A DNA stretch of 64,000 nucleotides from Diphasiastrum complanatum (lineage: Eukaryota; Streptophyta; Lycopodiopsida; Lycopodiales; Lycopodiaceae), in the NCBI GenBank assembly GCA_029204225.1, contig CM055101.1, positions 7,180,429 through 7,244,428 on the forward strand. The letters are read 5' to 3'. Position 1 is the stretch's first letter, and each line of letters opens with the position of its first letter. A program made the position numbers and the translations under genes. Under the pieces are notes generated by a model that was given only the letters and a program-made list of their open reading frames with translations, was not told where the DNA came from and ran no database searches. Below are positions 22,633 through 33,989 of the stretch, piece after piece.

Positions 22633-22863
22633 TCAATCATCCGTTGTTGGAAGAAGCATGAGCTCGAAATGTTGTACGGCATGTGCATTCTCAATATTAG
22701 CCTTAAAAAAGTGGTTGTTTATAACACCCAATTTACCCACTGATTCAACTGGCAATTCTTGCTCGAAATTAGCAATGCTAGACGGGCTTTTTGTGCTAGG
22801 AGAAGAGGTGTTAGTAGTCGTTGAAGCCTCCAGCGCTGATCTATTCTCCACAGAATCTGTCAT
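22633..22863 (-). pseudogene. Argonaute N-terminal-like fragment
   Basis: This is a 76-codon minus-strand ORF with a Ser/Thr-rich start (MTDSVENRSALEAS). The segment VGKLGVINNHFFKANIEN...VQHFELMLLP follows. The G-x-x-G...NHF...HY/F-x-V/L-x-I/L-x-P pattern is that of the N-terminal domain start of Argonaute proteins, which bind small RNAs in gene silencing. It stops after PTTDD with no clear splice donor. The PAZ and PIWI parts are absent, and Copia C5 begins 52 bp away. It is most likely a captured or truncated 5' exon. The assignment rests on a short motif. Confidence 0.45.
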
Positions 22864-22921
22864 CGTTAGCTACGCGCTCCTCGCTCCTCGTTGCCTCGCT
22901 ATCACAACTCCTATTACCTAA

Positions 22922-24165
22922 AACAATGTTGTATGACAAAGTATTAATTATTTCTTAAAAATCAAATTTCAATTAAGTTGCCTTTGGCTAACTTGCCAAC
23001 ATGCTTTCTGAGGTGTCTTTATTCAAAAAATTGAAATTAATTTTATTTTAAAAGACGCCTACGCTAAGCTGTCGGCTTGCTAGTTGAGATGACTAAAAAA
23101 ACAAATTATTCGTTTAAATGAATTCTTGTCTTTTGTTGGCTACCATATTGGTATGTTAGACTTTAGAGCTCCAAAAATATTTTTTCAATAATAAAATTGA
23201 ATTTATATTTAAAAGGTAGCAAAGTGTCTTTTGTTGGGCCTATATAAAATTTCATAGGTACTGAGATTTTTAACTATGTAATGAAAGAAAAATTCTAATT
23301 CATTTCTTATTTAGTGGAATGAAAAGGGTAGCACACCATATGCTACATTTTGTTGCACCAATGGCAAAAAGAAACTTGCAAAAGAATTACTTATAGAATG
23401 TCAAAACCATTAAAAAAATTATACATAGTGATGCAGGTTCTTTGTTGTAGCATGACCTTTTGTAGTGCAGTCTTGTGATAAGAATGGTAATATTGGTAAC
23501 TTCACAAGAACCTTACATAAATAACATTTAAATATGCCTTACAAAATGTGAAAATACATTCTATTTACAATCAATATCTCTATATTAAATTCATGAAGCA
23601 AAGATATTACATGATTCATGGCTTGTTATTTTGATTAAAATATAACATTGCGAAAGTCATATTGCATAAACAAGATGTTTACATTGGAGATATAGACTTT
23701 AGTTTAGGTCAAAGCAATTATCTCATGTTATTTCTGGTACTTGTTAGTCAAAACTTTGATATGAACATAATAAATTTCACAATAATCCGCCTAACCTGGA
23801 TTTGTTTACCATTATATAAAAAGTATCAATAAATATATGATTTTTTTTGCCTAACTTTGCTATACTAGAAATCTCAACAAGGAAACAATCTCCTAGCGTG
23901 TCATCTATTTTATAATCTCCTAGTGTGTAATGACTTAATTTCATATTTTAGAATAACAAATATTAAATGGGACAAATAGATGGGTGTTGTTAGATTTAAT
24001 TGCGATTCGTTTCACATTGAGCAAGACATTTGGAGTTTTTTTCCTTGATATATGCAATCTCATTTGATAAATAATAAAACATTTAGTAGATTCTTTTTAT
24101 GAAATCAAAATTTATATGTAATAGAATGGATAAATGTCACCATAACTACATTGATTTTAAGAAAG
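22922..24165. other. AT-rich stretch without recognised genes
   Basis: No ORF or repeat boundary could be supported. It could include old intron or promoter sequence of the fragment at 22633-22863, or unrecognised repeat. Confidence 0.5.
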
Positions 24166-24966
24166 AAAATCTTAATATAATTAAACAAAGATGATATCCA
24201 ATTACAATCTCTTTTAAGCTTAAATAAACACATGGAAACTATTTCATAGATATGTAAGTTCTTTTCAAAGTTTTTTGACTTGGTACTTCAATAATGCCAT
24301 GTTTTGATTTTGATGATAATCTGAGACAATTCAATTCTCATAAATATAACTTGGAACTTGTCAACATTGCAATAGTGAACCTTGCTCATGTACACAATTT
24401 AGCATGAAGTAAGTAGCCTTGGAACTTGTCAACATTACAATAGTGAAGCTTGCTCATGTACACAATACTAAGTTTAGCATGAACTAAGTAGCCTACTACA
24501 TGCTATTTAAAAAACACCCCATCATAAAACAATTTAAGATTTTCTTATCAATTCTAATAATACTTACATTGTTCTATCTCATGCTTGTATAAATAGCATA
24601 TTTTTGGACAACAATCATGTTTAGATTTAAAAGCTTGTTGAGATTTCAATAATATATATTTTTATATTGAACTTATCCTATACTAATTCAAGACACAAAT
24701 ATATTAAGTAGTGGAAGCTATCTAACATATGAGATGGAGTTTTTTTTTTTCTAATACGTTAATCCATGCAAATAACTAATTCTCTCTTGTTTTAAGTTAT
24801 TTTTTTAATGTTGTCTTGATAAATAAAATTGAGCATTCACACTTGTCTAATTTTATTAGAAATTTTGAAAATTTCCTATGTTGGCAAATCTAGCTATGTC
24901 AAATATTGTAAATTATGTACATAGTGGGTCCCGCACGTGTGAGGCCATGGAGCCACCTGGGAAACC
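24166..24966 (+). repeat. Repeat S, copy 1
   Basis: It starts AAAATCTTAATATAATTAAAC, matches 32697-33400 (direct) and 53215-52507 (inverted). It contains an internal ~70-bp tandem duplication (GGAACTTGTCAACATT...CTTGCTCATGTACACAAT, at 24353 and 24420). It is non-coding, and an LTR-A follows immediately at 24967. Confidence 0.85.
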
Positions 24967-25620
24967 TGTGAGAGATTTCAACTAGTTTAGTCTAGTTTAG
25001 TCATATTTTGGTAAATTGTCAATATGAGGCCAAAACTCATTTTAGACTTAGAGATGAACTTTTTGAAGTTATATTAGTTTAAAATACATTCAATAAACAC
25101 TTTTTGAAAGTGTGGGAAATTTGGTAGTCAAGTTTGAGAGAGATTCAAATTTGAACTTTGGGTACATTGAATCTAGTCCCAGAAATAGTAGGGTTTACAT
25201 TTTGGAGGGAAAGCCAAGTGGCCAAATAGGGTTTGGACACTCTATAAAAGGATGTAACTCATGGAGAGACACATCTTCTCTCTTCTCTCTCTCATTCCAT
25301 CATTATACATAGTTCTCTTTGGGTTCTACTACTCATTGGTGCACTCTCGTGATGTTATCTTGCAATTATATGTGTAGAATGATCATTTATTGTTATTTTT
25401 GGTTCCACACGTGTGAAATACAATAGGGTACTGTAATTTTGTGAAAAACAACTATATTTTATGTTTTGGTTCATGTTTGATCAGTATCTCTTAGAGTTTG
25501 CATCTCATTTTGTATGTAGATGCTGATTTTTCTACATTGGCAGGATTGTTGGTTTGCTCCTTATTGTAACCAAAGATTAGGGACATGGATTAGATCTTGA
25601 ATGATCTAAAATCCCTCACA
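24967..25620 (+). repeat. LTR-A, 5' LTR of truncated Copia C6
   Basis: It is 654 bp from TGTGAGAGATTTCAAC to ATCCCTCACA, followed by a primer site. TATA-like CTATAAAAGG lies near 25240 and CCACACGTGTGAAA near 25406. It is nearly identical, and equal in length, to the inverted copy at 51853-52506. Confidence 0.92.
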
Positions 25621-25632
25621 TGGTATCAGAGC
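25621..25632 (+). other. C6 primer-binding site
   Basis: TGGTATCAGAGC directly after the LTR end. Confidence 0.92.
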
Positions 25633-26050
25633 TCTTGTGTTTCAGGTTATTAAAGGATTAGCCACATTTAGCAAGGATTTGGAGGAGTTACCAATGCTAG
25701 AGCATGCTAGATTGATTTCTACTCAAAAATCAGCATTTTTGCATATGTAGATTGGATCTTTTGTAGGTCAAAAGTCAATATAGGATTATATACTTGATCA
25801 ATTTCAATTTCACACTTGGTTTACTAGAATTAACTGATTTTTGGTGCATTAGGAAGGTGTCATTGGAGGCTACAAGAAGATATATCAAGTTTATAGAGAT
25901 TGTATGTAGAATTTGAGATATTTAATATTTTGTAATTTTGTCAAAACCCTAATTTTGATTGGATCTCTAGTTTGTGAGGTTACTGAAATTCATTTGAGTG
26001 TGTTTCAATCTTAAAAAGTGGCAAAAATCATTAGATTGAGAATAGATATG
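25633..26050 (+). other. C6 leader, cut at 26050
   Basis: Non-coding Copia leader matching 15720-15780 and 51517-51840 (inverted). It stops before any gag start at the junction with a Gypsy primer site, so C6 has no genes. Confidence 0.8.
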
Positions 26051-26097
26051 TTGCAAACTGAAAAATTGGCGTAGCTCCCCGACAATGGCGCCAAAAT

Positions 26098-26769
26098 TGT
26101 AGTGGGTTTCTTTCCTTGCCTATCCTCAACCCAAGATCTAATCAATCTAGCATCGAGGAGATGAAGTTAGTTGTCACGCGTAGATTTGTTCCCATGAGAG
26201 CGATAGCATAGTTTGGATTTCAGCATGAATGGAAGATTCACATCTAACTCTACCATCCACTAACCCTAAGCATTAACACTACATCCATTAACACTAGGTC
26301 CACAATGACGATAACTTACTCTTTCTCTCTCCCTTTCTCCCCCATAACAAGTTTAAAAACATGCAATTCAAATAACAATCAGATCCAACAATTAGCAAAA
26401 CACAATAAAAGCATGAGAGATGGAGGAAAAGTGATAGAGAGCAAGGACATTCATAAATCCATTTCACAAGAGAACCAATCTGCTTTATTGAAATAAAGAT
26501 ATGTACATGTGTAGGAAACTCAAGTTGGTCCCTTTGTATAGTAGAGAGGAGGACCCTGGCCTCTGAATTCTATTGGTCCATTTCTGCCTCCCTAATTATT
26601 TAAATTTAAAAAAGAGTCCCGCAAAAAGGCCTAAAGTCCTTTCATTAACTTTCTAATTAATCAAATCTCTATGTGATCATCGAATTCGACTTACACATGC
26701 AGGGTGTCAAATCCCTCTCACTTATTAACTAACGTTAGGGTTGCCTTGGAATCTACAAACCCTCCAACA
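26098..26769 (-). repeat. Gypsy LTR with primer-site stub
   Basis: It has TG...CA ends (plus TGTAGTGGG at 26098, CCAACA at 26769). Next to it on the minus strand is ATTTTGGCGCCATTGTCGGG, a Gypsy-type primer site (26097-26078). Only about 45 bp of internal sequence remain. The family differs from the G3 LTR. The short ORF inside (26305-26496) is not a gene. Confidence 0.8.
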
Positions 26770-26776
26770 ATCTCCT

Positions 26777-27300
26777 CACACATTTCGACAAGGCTGAAGT
26801 AGGTGAGTTTGGACTTCTAGAAGACTGTTTACTAGTTCTCTATATAGAAGGAAAATGGACCAAAAGTTCTCAAAATAGAAAGTTTGATCCAAGTGTTAAT
26901 TTTGCATGATGAATCATCATACCACAAAGCATCCTCACACGTGTGAGGTCTGATGCATGATCAATACCATGAGCTCCAAGAAATGTATATATAGAGGCAT
27001 ATTTGGCCATAATCAACAAGCAACACCAATCTTGATTTTGAAAGCGATTTCTTGTCAATATCTCCATTTGTCTTCATTTGTTTTGATTGAATTGAGTTTC
27101 TATCGTAGTGTACTTTGTTTTCAGGCTAGAGTCTGTACTCTGACAGGCTTTCACATGTGTGAAACTAGCAAGTACAATTTCTTTTATTAATGACTATTCT
27201 TGTTAGATTTTCTCATGTAGAATTGATCTAGATTGATCATCCAATCCCTCCTATGGATCATTTTAGAATCCATTCTTGGTCCAATTTTGCAGCTTTCCAC
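26777..27300 (+). repeat. LTR-like repeat B, copy 2
   Basis: Homologous in inverse orientation to 5590-5030, with a TATA-like GTATATATAGAG near 26985 and CACACGTGTGAGG near 26938. No primer site was found, so it is a fragment. Confidence 0.7.
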
Positions 27301-27348
27301 AGGGTGCCCTACCGACCTTGTGTCAAAAATGGTGAACTTCTGCAACTT

Positions 27349-28159
27349 TGTCGCAGCACGAACAAGAAATGAAAATCGAACGAGAACAATTAGCGAAAGT
27401 CAACATCCCTTAACTCGAAGTACGAACAGTTTTGCGAATCATTCGTGAATCGTAAACACACCTCCAGGACCGCAAACCGTAAAGGGACGCAAAACAAAAA
27501 ACTATGAAAGAAACAAAAAGGACGAAAGCAAATGGGAGATTAAGAAACAAACGAACGCGCTGCCAACTGGCACTTCAACGGGCTTGGAGTCGTAGACTTC
27601 ATGCTCAGGTGAAATGAGTGGCAACAACGGAGAGTAACTGATTAGTTGATTAGCATTAACTAGTCTTGTGATTTTGCATTTAGCCATCTTGTAAACTCCA
27701 CATTGTGGAGGTATAAACTATTCTTTCTGGATCATAAACAAAAGATCTGAATAGACAGAAATATTTGTAAGAGACAGAGAGAGAGGTAGCGAGTAGAGCA
27801 AAAAAGAAAAATACTAGAAACAATAGAGCTGCGCATGAAAGTCTGCCAATGAGTAGAACACAGTAAAAGAGCAGAGTGTCATTTCACCAACCAGCGAGAC
27901 ACTGACGATCTCGCTCTAAAAATTAAACTGATAATACAGTCGTTCTATTTTCATGCATCTCCTTGTCTTGTGTCCTCTGTCTTGATTGCTAGAAAAAAAT
28001 GTGTTCTGTGACGTGCAGTCAAGTGTCTAGGATCCTGTGAAGCTTCCGCACAAAAGAAAATTCAAAGACACAAAAATGTTCGCTAATAAAAAACGAAAAT
28101 AAAAACTTAAAAGAACAGTTTTGCTATCGTGACACTGAGCAGTTTTCACTTCTGCGACA
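27349..28159 (+). repeat. LTR-C, 5' LTR of C7, 811 bp
   Basis: The ends are inverted repeats, TGTCGCAG...CTGCGACA, and a primer site follows directly. Partial copies lie at 15497-15701 (inverted) and 30338-31067 (direct). Similarity to the 15.7-kb copy extends about 10 bp upstream (CTGCAACTT), so the outer boundary could be slightly earlier. Confidence 0.85.
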
Positions 28160-28171
28160 TGGTATCAGAAC
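28160..28171 (+). other. C7 primer-binding site
   Basis: TGGTATCAGAAC, a Copia-type primer site next to the LTR-C end. Confidence 0.85.
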
Positions 28172-28224
28172 AGACAAGGTTTCACTACTGCTATCCCAGT
28201 AGTGATTCTTCCAGACAACACAAT

Positions 28225-28547
28225 ATGGCTACAACAATCCAGACAAGAGTAGCAATCAGTCTTGATGGCACAAAATACAGAATTTGAAAATTCAAAATCA
28301 AAACACTTTTGAAGGGCAAAGGCATCTAGTCGGTGACCGATAATGAGGGGAACATTCCAAAGGTGTCTTCAAACATGATTGATGGTAGAGTGGATGGATC
28401 TAACATTCTTGATGTTGATGAAAAGGATCCTACTTTGGATGGTGGTGATGATGAACCTTCATCAAGTCAAAAGCCAAGGAGAACATCAAGAGAAAGACAA
28501 GTACCTCAAGGCTCACATATGATCAAAAGGATAAGCAAGTAACCTCT
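28225..28547 (+). pseudogene. C7 gag start joined to integrase-RT linker
   Basis: The ATG at 28225 gives MATTIQTRVAISLDGTKYRI. One stop follows, then KFKIKTLLKGKGI, a gag start. From about 28333 the sequence is instead the acidic Ser/Pro linker usually found between integrase and RT (SSSQKPRRTSRERQVP), so nearly all of gag, protease and integrase is deleted. A frame change near 28510 leads into the ORF at 28548. Confidence 0.65.
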
Positions 28548-29693
28548 TTGGATGAGCCTACAAGTGTAGATCAACCAATGAAAGAAGAGGAATGGATCCA
28601 AGCAATGGATCTTGAGTATCGATCTCTTATGAAGAGTGGAACATCTTTTGGAGGATCTTCTTGTGTACATGGAGCTATGAAAGTGGATGGATGTTATCTT
28701 GCTGTAAAACCAAGTAATGGATCTGGAAAACAAATAAGGTTCAATGACTTTGATGATCAAGTTGAAGATCAAGAGATTGATCTCAAAGCGCTTCAACTAG
28801 TCAAAAGAGAAGTTGGCAATTTGGAGCTTATGGATATGTTTTTGCAGCATATTGAAGACTCAAGTAAGGTCAAAGGAGTAGCAAGAAAGTTTTTTTCAAG
28901 TCTACTTCACTTGTTCTATCTCATGTTGGAGCAATTCCATGTGGATGTGTGCAAATTGTCAAGATATGGTAGAACTAGCTACATTGGTGAGCATTGCTTT
29001 GATGTTGGATTTGTACTAGCATTCTTGGATGGTTTTGCTGATGTAAATGAAGCTATTGGAGGTTCATCATGTCACTCATTCATGGTCAATTCATCAAGGT
29101 ATGGTGGTATCTTATGGCAAGATGCAGATGGAGGCTCATTCATGGAGTATCATGGTAAATACATGGCAACAAAGGACAAGGAAGGAGGAGACATGCAAGC
29201 AAAAGTTGATCACTCACATTTATTTTTTGTTTTATGTATTTTTCCAGAGATTTCAAAGACGGAATCATGGTGGAATCATTTCATTTACATTCTAATTGAT
29301 TCTTCATTCTACATCTTGATATGTGAAATTGATGTAAGAAATAGTGAAGCATCCCGAGTGGACACTATTCTCTATATCAATTATGGTTGTTTCTATTTTG
29401 AGAATTACATGAAAATTGAAAGAAGATCTATTCTTAGGAAGAAGATCATTCTTATGATGGATCAAAGTTCTATTGGAAAAAACTATGCTAGGAGCAAGCA
29501 TATTGAGATACAATATCACTTTGTGAGGGAGCAAGTCATTGCAAAGGAGGTGGAGCTTCAACATGTGTCTTCAAGGAAATGTGTAGCTGATATCTTCACG
29601 AAAGCATTGGGAAAAGACTTGTTCATCAAGCATAGGACTTCACTTGGAGTATTATCAAAGTCTATGTTAAAACTAGTTGAAGAGGAAGTGTGA
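28548..29693 (+). CDS. C7 chimeric polyprotein ORF, 381 codons
   Basis: The frame opens with a clear Copia RT start (EEEWIQAMDLEYRSLMKSGT). After residue ~32 it changes to about 270 residues with no normal RT: GGSSCVHGAMKVDG, SNGSGKQIRFNDF, LDGFADVNEAIGG, WQDADGGSFMEYHGKYMA, plus hydrophobic stretches near residues 215-250. It ends with an undisturbed RNase H C-terminus (ARSKHIEIQYHFVREQV, CVADIFTKALGKDLF) and a stop inside the LTR start. The middle is shared with C4 (18310-19100), where it is broken. Parts can be read as highly diverged Copia RNase H. No catalytic YVDD is present, and its function is unknown. The start codon is nominal, as the frame is probably part of a longer polyprotein. 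Confidence 0.6.
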   Translation: MDEPTSVDQPMKEEEWIQAMDLEYRSLMKSGTSFGGSSCVHGAMKVDGCYLAVKPSNGSGKQIRFNDFDDQVEDQEIDLKALQLVKREVGNLELMDMFLQHIEDSSKVKGVARKFFSSLLHLFYLMLEQFHVDVCKLSRYGRTSYIGEHCFDVGFVLAFLDGFADVNEAIGGSSCHSFMVNSSRYGGILWQDADGGSFMEYHGKYMATKDKEGGDMQAKVDHSHLFFVLCIFPEISKTESWWNHFIYILIDSSFYILICEIDVRNSEASRVDTILYINYGCFYFENYMKIERRSILRKKIILMMDQSSIGKNYARSKHIEIQYHFVREQVIAKEVELQHVSSRKCVADIFTKALGKDLFIKHRTSLGVLSKSMLKLVEEEV

Positions 29694-30337
29694 AATATAA
29701 CAAAATGAAATATTCATTTTGTTATATTTCCATATTTGGCATATTGAGGCCAAAACTTGTTTTAGACTTAGAGGTTGACTTTTCAAAGTTCATTAGTCTA
29801 CATTTCATTTGAGTAAACACTTTTTGAAAGTGTGGGAAAGTTAGAATACAAGTTGAGTAGATTCAAATTTTAATAGTTGGGTACATTGAATCTAGACCCA
29901 AAATTAGTAGGGTTAGCATTTTGGTGGGAAACCCAAGTGCCCAAATAGGGTTTGGACCTGTTATAAAAGGATGTAACTCATGGAGAGAGTGATCTTCTCT
30001 CTTATCTATCTCATTTCATGCTTATACAGGGTTCTCTTGGGTTCTACTATCTATTAGTGCACTATCTTGGTGATTACTTGCAATTCTATGTGTAGAATTA
30101 TCTATATTTGTTATTTTTGGATCCTTACGTGTGAAATATAGTAGGTTGCTGGTTTTTTACGGACAGAAACAATACTTTTTCATTTCATTCAAGTTTGATC
30201 AAGTTCTATTGGTATTTGCATCTCATTTTGTCTGTAGATGCTGATTTTTCTACATTGGTGAGATTGGTATTGTATTTCGCTTTCTAACCAAAGATCATTC
30301 AAGTAGATTAGATCTTAAGGATCTAAAATCTTTCACA
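29689..30337 (+). repeat. LTR-A type, 3' LTR of C7
   Basis: TGTGAAATATAAC...AAAATCTTTCACA, with a TATA-like TTATAAAAGG near 29960. It is the same family as the 19149 LTR but more distant. It is preceded by the purine-rich AGTTGAAGAGGAAG. Its family differs from the 5' LTR-C upstream, so the element is composite. Confidence 0.85.
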
Positions 30338-31067
30338 TCATTCGTGAATCGTAAACACACCTCCAGGACCGCAAACCACAAAGGGACGCAAAACGCAAAA
30401 CTATGAAAGAAATGAAAAGAACGAAAGCAAACGAGAGACTATGAAACAAACATAGAGGAATTTTTCATGCTGCCAGCTGGCAGCTCAACGGGCTTGGAGT
30501 CATAGACTTCACGCCTAGGTGAATCGAGTGGCAACGATGGAGAGTAACTAATTGGTTGATTAGCGCTAACTAGTCTTGTGATTTTTGCGTTTAGCCATCT
30601 TGTAAACTCCACACTGTGGAGGTATAAACTATCCTTTCTAGATTAAACAAAAGATTTGAATAGACAGAAATATCTGTAAGAGATAGAGAGAGAGGTAGCG
30701 AGTAGAGCAGAAAAGAAAAATACTAGAAACAATAGAACTGTGCATGAAAGTTTGCCAATGAGCTAAACACAACGAAAGAGCAGAGTGTCATTCCGCCAAC
30801 GAGCGAGACACTGACGATCTCGTTCTAAAAATTAAACTGATAATATAGTCGCTCTATTTATGTGCATCTCCTTGTCTTGTGTCGTCTGTCTTGATTGCAA
30901 GAAATGTGTTCTGTGATGTGCAGTCGAGTGTCTAGGATCTTGTGAAGCTTCTGTGCAAAAGAAGATTCAAAGACACAAAAATATTTGCGAATACGAAAAT
31001 AAAAATGAAAACAAAAAAGAAACAGTTTTGCTATCGCGACACTGAAAAGTTTTCGCTTCTGCGACAC
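30338..31067 (+). repeat. LTR-C, 5'-truncated copy
   Basis: Matches 27438-28159 starting TCATTCGTGAATCG and ends CTTCTGCGACA. The first ~90 bp are missing exactly where LTR-A ends. Confidence 0.85.
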
Positions 31068-31389
31068 CTTGATTCAATTGGCTATAACTTTTGATATGAA
31101 ACCAATTGCTACACAATCTTGACTCTACTAGCTTTCTAACAAGCTATCTAGCATAGATTTTGGATCTAACTTGGAAAAGATCCACTTGATCAAATTTGGC
31201 CTTACTTCACATGTGTCTAAGCATTGAAACTTGTATAGTACCAGATCTAGTCCAATCAATGTGATAATGAATCTTCTTGATCCAAAAATCGCAAAGATAG
31301 TATGGGAGATACAATCTACACTCTCTAGATTTTGATTTCAAAGAAAAATTTCATGCATAACATGATGGATGCATGGATATCTTTGGTAG
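31068..31389 (-). other. Copia leader fragment
   Basis: Internal side of the primer site at 31390, so leader sequence of a minus-strand Copia cut by LTR-C at 31067. No coding. Confidence 0.55.
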
Positions 31390-31401
31390 GCTCTGATACC
31401 A
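31390..31401 (-). other. Copia primer-binding site
   Basis: Minus strand TGGTATCAGAGC next to an LTR end (TGTTGAATTTCACAC on the plus strand). Confidence 0.85.
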
Positions 31402-31925
31402 TGTTGAATTTCACACATGTGGGAGTTCCCTAATGTGTGATAATGATCGCCTACGACTGATTGCACAAGGATCAAGCGTAGATTGATAAACAAGATCTAT
31501 CTCTCAATTCTAAGGCAAGAGCACATTACTACATCATATGTGATTGGGCCAATTTGGTACATAGCTCTCTTTTGATTGGACCCAAAACTCTATGCCAACG
31601 AAGATGAAGTGTCACTCATCCAATCACAACTTCACAAATGTAATAAGCCTAACTATCTCGAGTTTACATCATATCTTACTTATGGCCAAATCATGGCTTT
31701 ACATGTGGATTTGACTATTTTGCCTCCTAAGCCAAAAATGGCCCTATCATCATCTTACACATAGATGGTAACAAAAAATTTGCAATACCCCTAAACTCAA
31801 CAAAGATGACTTTTTTATTTTCTCACAATCTGTGTGATTATTGATTGCTACAAATTATCTAATTATATTGACAGTAAGATCCTCTACACATCTTCATTCC
31901 AAATTTTCACACGTGGAAATATTTC
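31402..31925 (-). repeat. Copia LTR-E, outer end uncertain
   Basis: Starts (plus view) TGTTGAATTTCACACATGTGGG beside the primer site. CACACGTGG lies near 31908. The outer end could not be fixed. Confidence 0.5.
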
Positions 31926-32696
31926 TCTTAAATCTTTCAATGAGTCTTAAATCTAAAAATGATTCCATATTGATAACTCAATAAACATAATGTAATAAGA
32001 TCTAATAAAGCTATGATAATATGCAAGGTCAGGACTCGAGCTTGGATACCATGCAAAAAATTATAGATTAAATGTGATAAAAAAAGAGTCACAATGTTAG
32101 AATCAATGTCTAACAATGGAAAAGATTGATCTCTAAAATTACCAATAGATGAGAAAAGTAAATAAATCAGATAGTTACAAACTGAGTTACAAAGCAAAAA
32201 TAATAAAAAAAGATTCATTTTTATTGTATTCAATTGAAATCCTGAATTTCAAGCTTTATACTTTTCAAAATAAAAATACATAATTTGAATTGAATTGCCT
32301 ATGTTCTAGCAATATAAAAATTGAGCATGACAGAGTTTAAGATCATGATCTAAGTTTGAGGCCTGGTCACTAAGAAAATTGTTACAAACCTTTGTTCTAT
32401 TTTCTGAAATACAAAGGGTGGAAAAAATAAAATTATAGAAAGTTTCAAGTCTACAATGTGAAAGCTTATAGATGTGGCTACATTGAGAGACTACTATTGC
32501 GATAGCTTGGTTATACAACTTGTCTTTTATTTATAGAAATCTCATGAGTCTATTGTCCTTGAATAGTGGTTGGATTGTAATTGATGTGTACTAATATACA
32601 TGATCACCATCAAAAAGGTTGTCTTGAAGTGTGTGACAGATTGTGGTCTATTTTTGCCAGAAAGTGTGGTAATAATATTTTGAGCAATACTGGTTG
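31926..32696. other. AT-rich stretch, no supported gene
   Basis: The only long ORF (minus 31937-32233) is a hydrophobic AT-composition artefact. No repeat partner was seen. Confidence 0.45.
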
Positions 32697-33400
32697 ATAT
32701 GTAAAATCTTAATATAATTAAACAAAGATGATATCCAATTACAATCTCTTTTAAGCTTAAAGAAACACATGAAAACTATTTCATAGATATGTAAGTTCTT
32801 TTCAAAGTTTTTTGACTTGGTACTTCAATAAAGACATGTTTTAATTTTGATGATAATCTGAGACAATTCAACTCTCATAAATATGACTGGGAACTTGTCA
32901 ACATTGCAATAGTGAACCTTGCTCATGTACACAATACTAAGTTTAGCATGAAGTAAATAGCCTTGGAACTTGTCAACATTACAATAGTGAAGCTTGCTCA
33001 TGTACACAATAATAAGTTTAGCATTAACTAAGTAGCCTATTACATGCTATTTAAGAAACACCCCATCATAAAACAATTTAAGATTTTTCTTGTCAATTCT
33101 AATAATACTTACATTGTTCTATATCATGCTTGCATAAATACCATTTTTTTGGACAACAATCATTTTAAGATTTAAGAGCTTGTTGAGATTACAATAATAT
33201 TTCTTTTTATATTGAACTTATCCTACAATAATTCAAGACACCAATATATTAAATAGTGGAAGCTATCTAACAAATGTTGATATAAGTGAGATGGAGTTTT
33301 TTTTTTTTTTCTAATATGCTAATCCAAGCAAATAACTAATTCTCTCAAACTTGTTTTAAGTTATTGAGCATTCACACTTGTCTAAATTCAATAGAAATTC
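32697..33400 (+). repeat. Repeat S, copy 2, without LTR
   Basis: Matches 24166-24850 in the same orientation, including the internal ~70-bp tandem duplication (32889, 32965). The adjoining LTR-A of the other two copies is absent. Confidence 0.85.
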
Positions 33401-33989
33401 CATTATTATACTCATTACAATATCTTTAATTTTATTTTTCATTCATTTTTAGATGTGAGCCAAAATTTTCTTTTTAGCTTAATTGACTTGCATCCAACCA
33501 TTTCTTATTTTACATCGTGGCCATGCACAAGATAACACCTATTTAGATTAGAATTGAGTATAGGATTATCCACTCTAATTCATAGTATAAAATCCCTTAT
33601 ATTTATCTATACGAAATAATCTCACAACTACTTGTTACTATGATGCTTTGACCAATGAATAACCATATCTAGTTCTTTTTTCCTATTAATATCAACTCAC
33701 ATCTTTTATTTGTTCTTTCCAATAAATAATGTCTTGTTATAAAAATTGGTATGATGTGGATGAAATTGACATGCCACCCAAGGAGATCACAAAACTTTAA
33801 AAAGTGTACATATACAAATATAAGATAAAGACATAGTACTTCTTACAATCAAGATTAAAAATCCTTCTGATCAAAATACCAAATTGATAAGGTTCATGTA
33901 CATATCCTCAAATAAACTTGTCTTATAGAATCACCATTATGATTATCAAGATCATCTAAAAGGATGGAGTCAGTGCCCAAGGGAGGAAC
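33401..33989. other. AT-rich stretch, no supported gene
   Basis: No ORF, repeat partner or known motif recognised. Confidence 0.45.

Noticed and set aside
25112-25312. Small plus ORF, also present at 19284 and on the minus strand at 52161 and 22196
   Set aside because: It lies inside LTR-A and is conserved only because the LTR is. No codon-level evidence.
30858-31067. Minus ORF in LTR-C
   Set aside because: Non-coding LTR sequence. No homologous frame is preserved in 27349-28159.
31937-32233. Hydrophobic minus ORF as a membrane protein
   Set aside because: AT-rich low-complexity translation without a conserved motif, next to LTR sequence.
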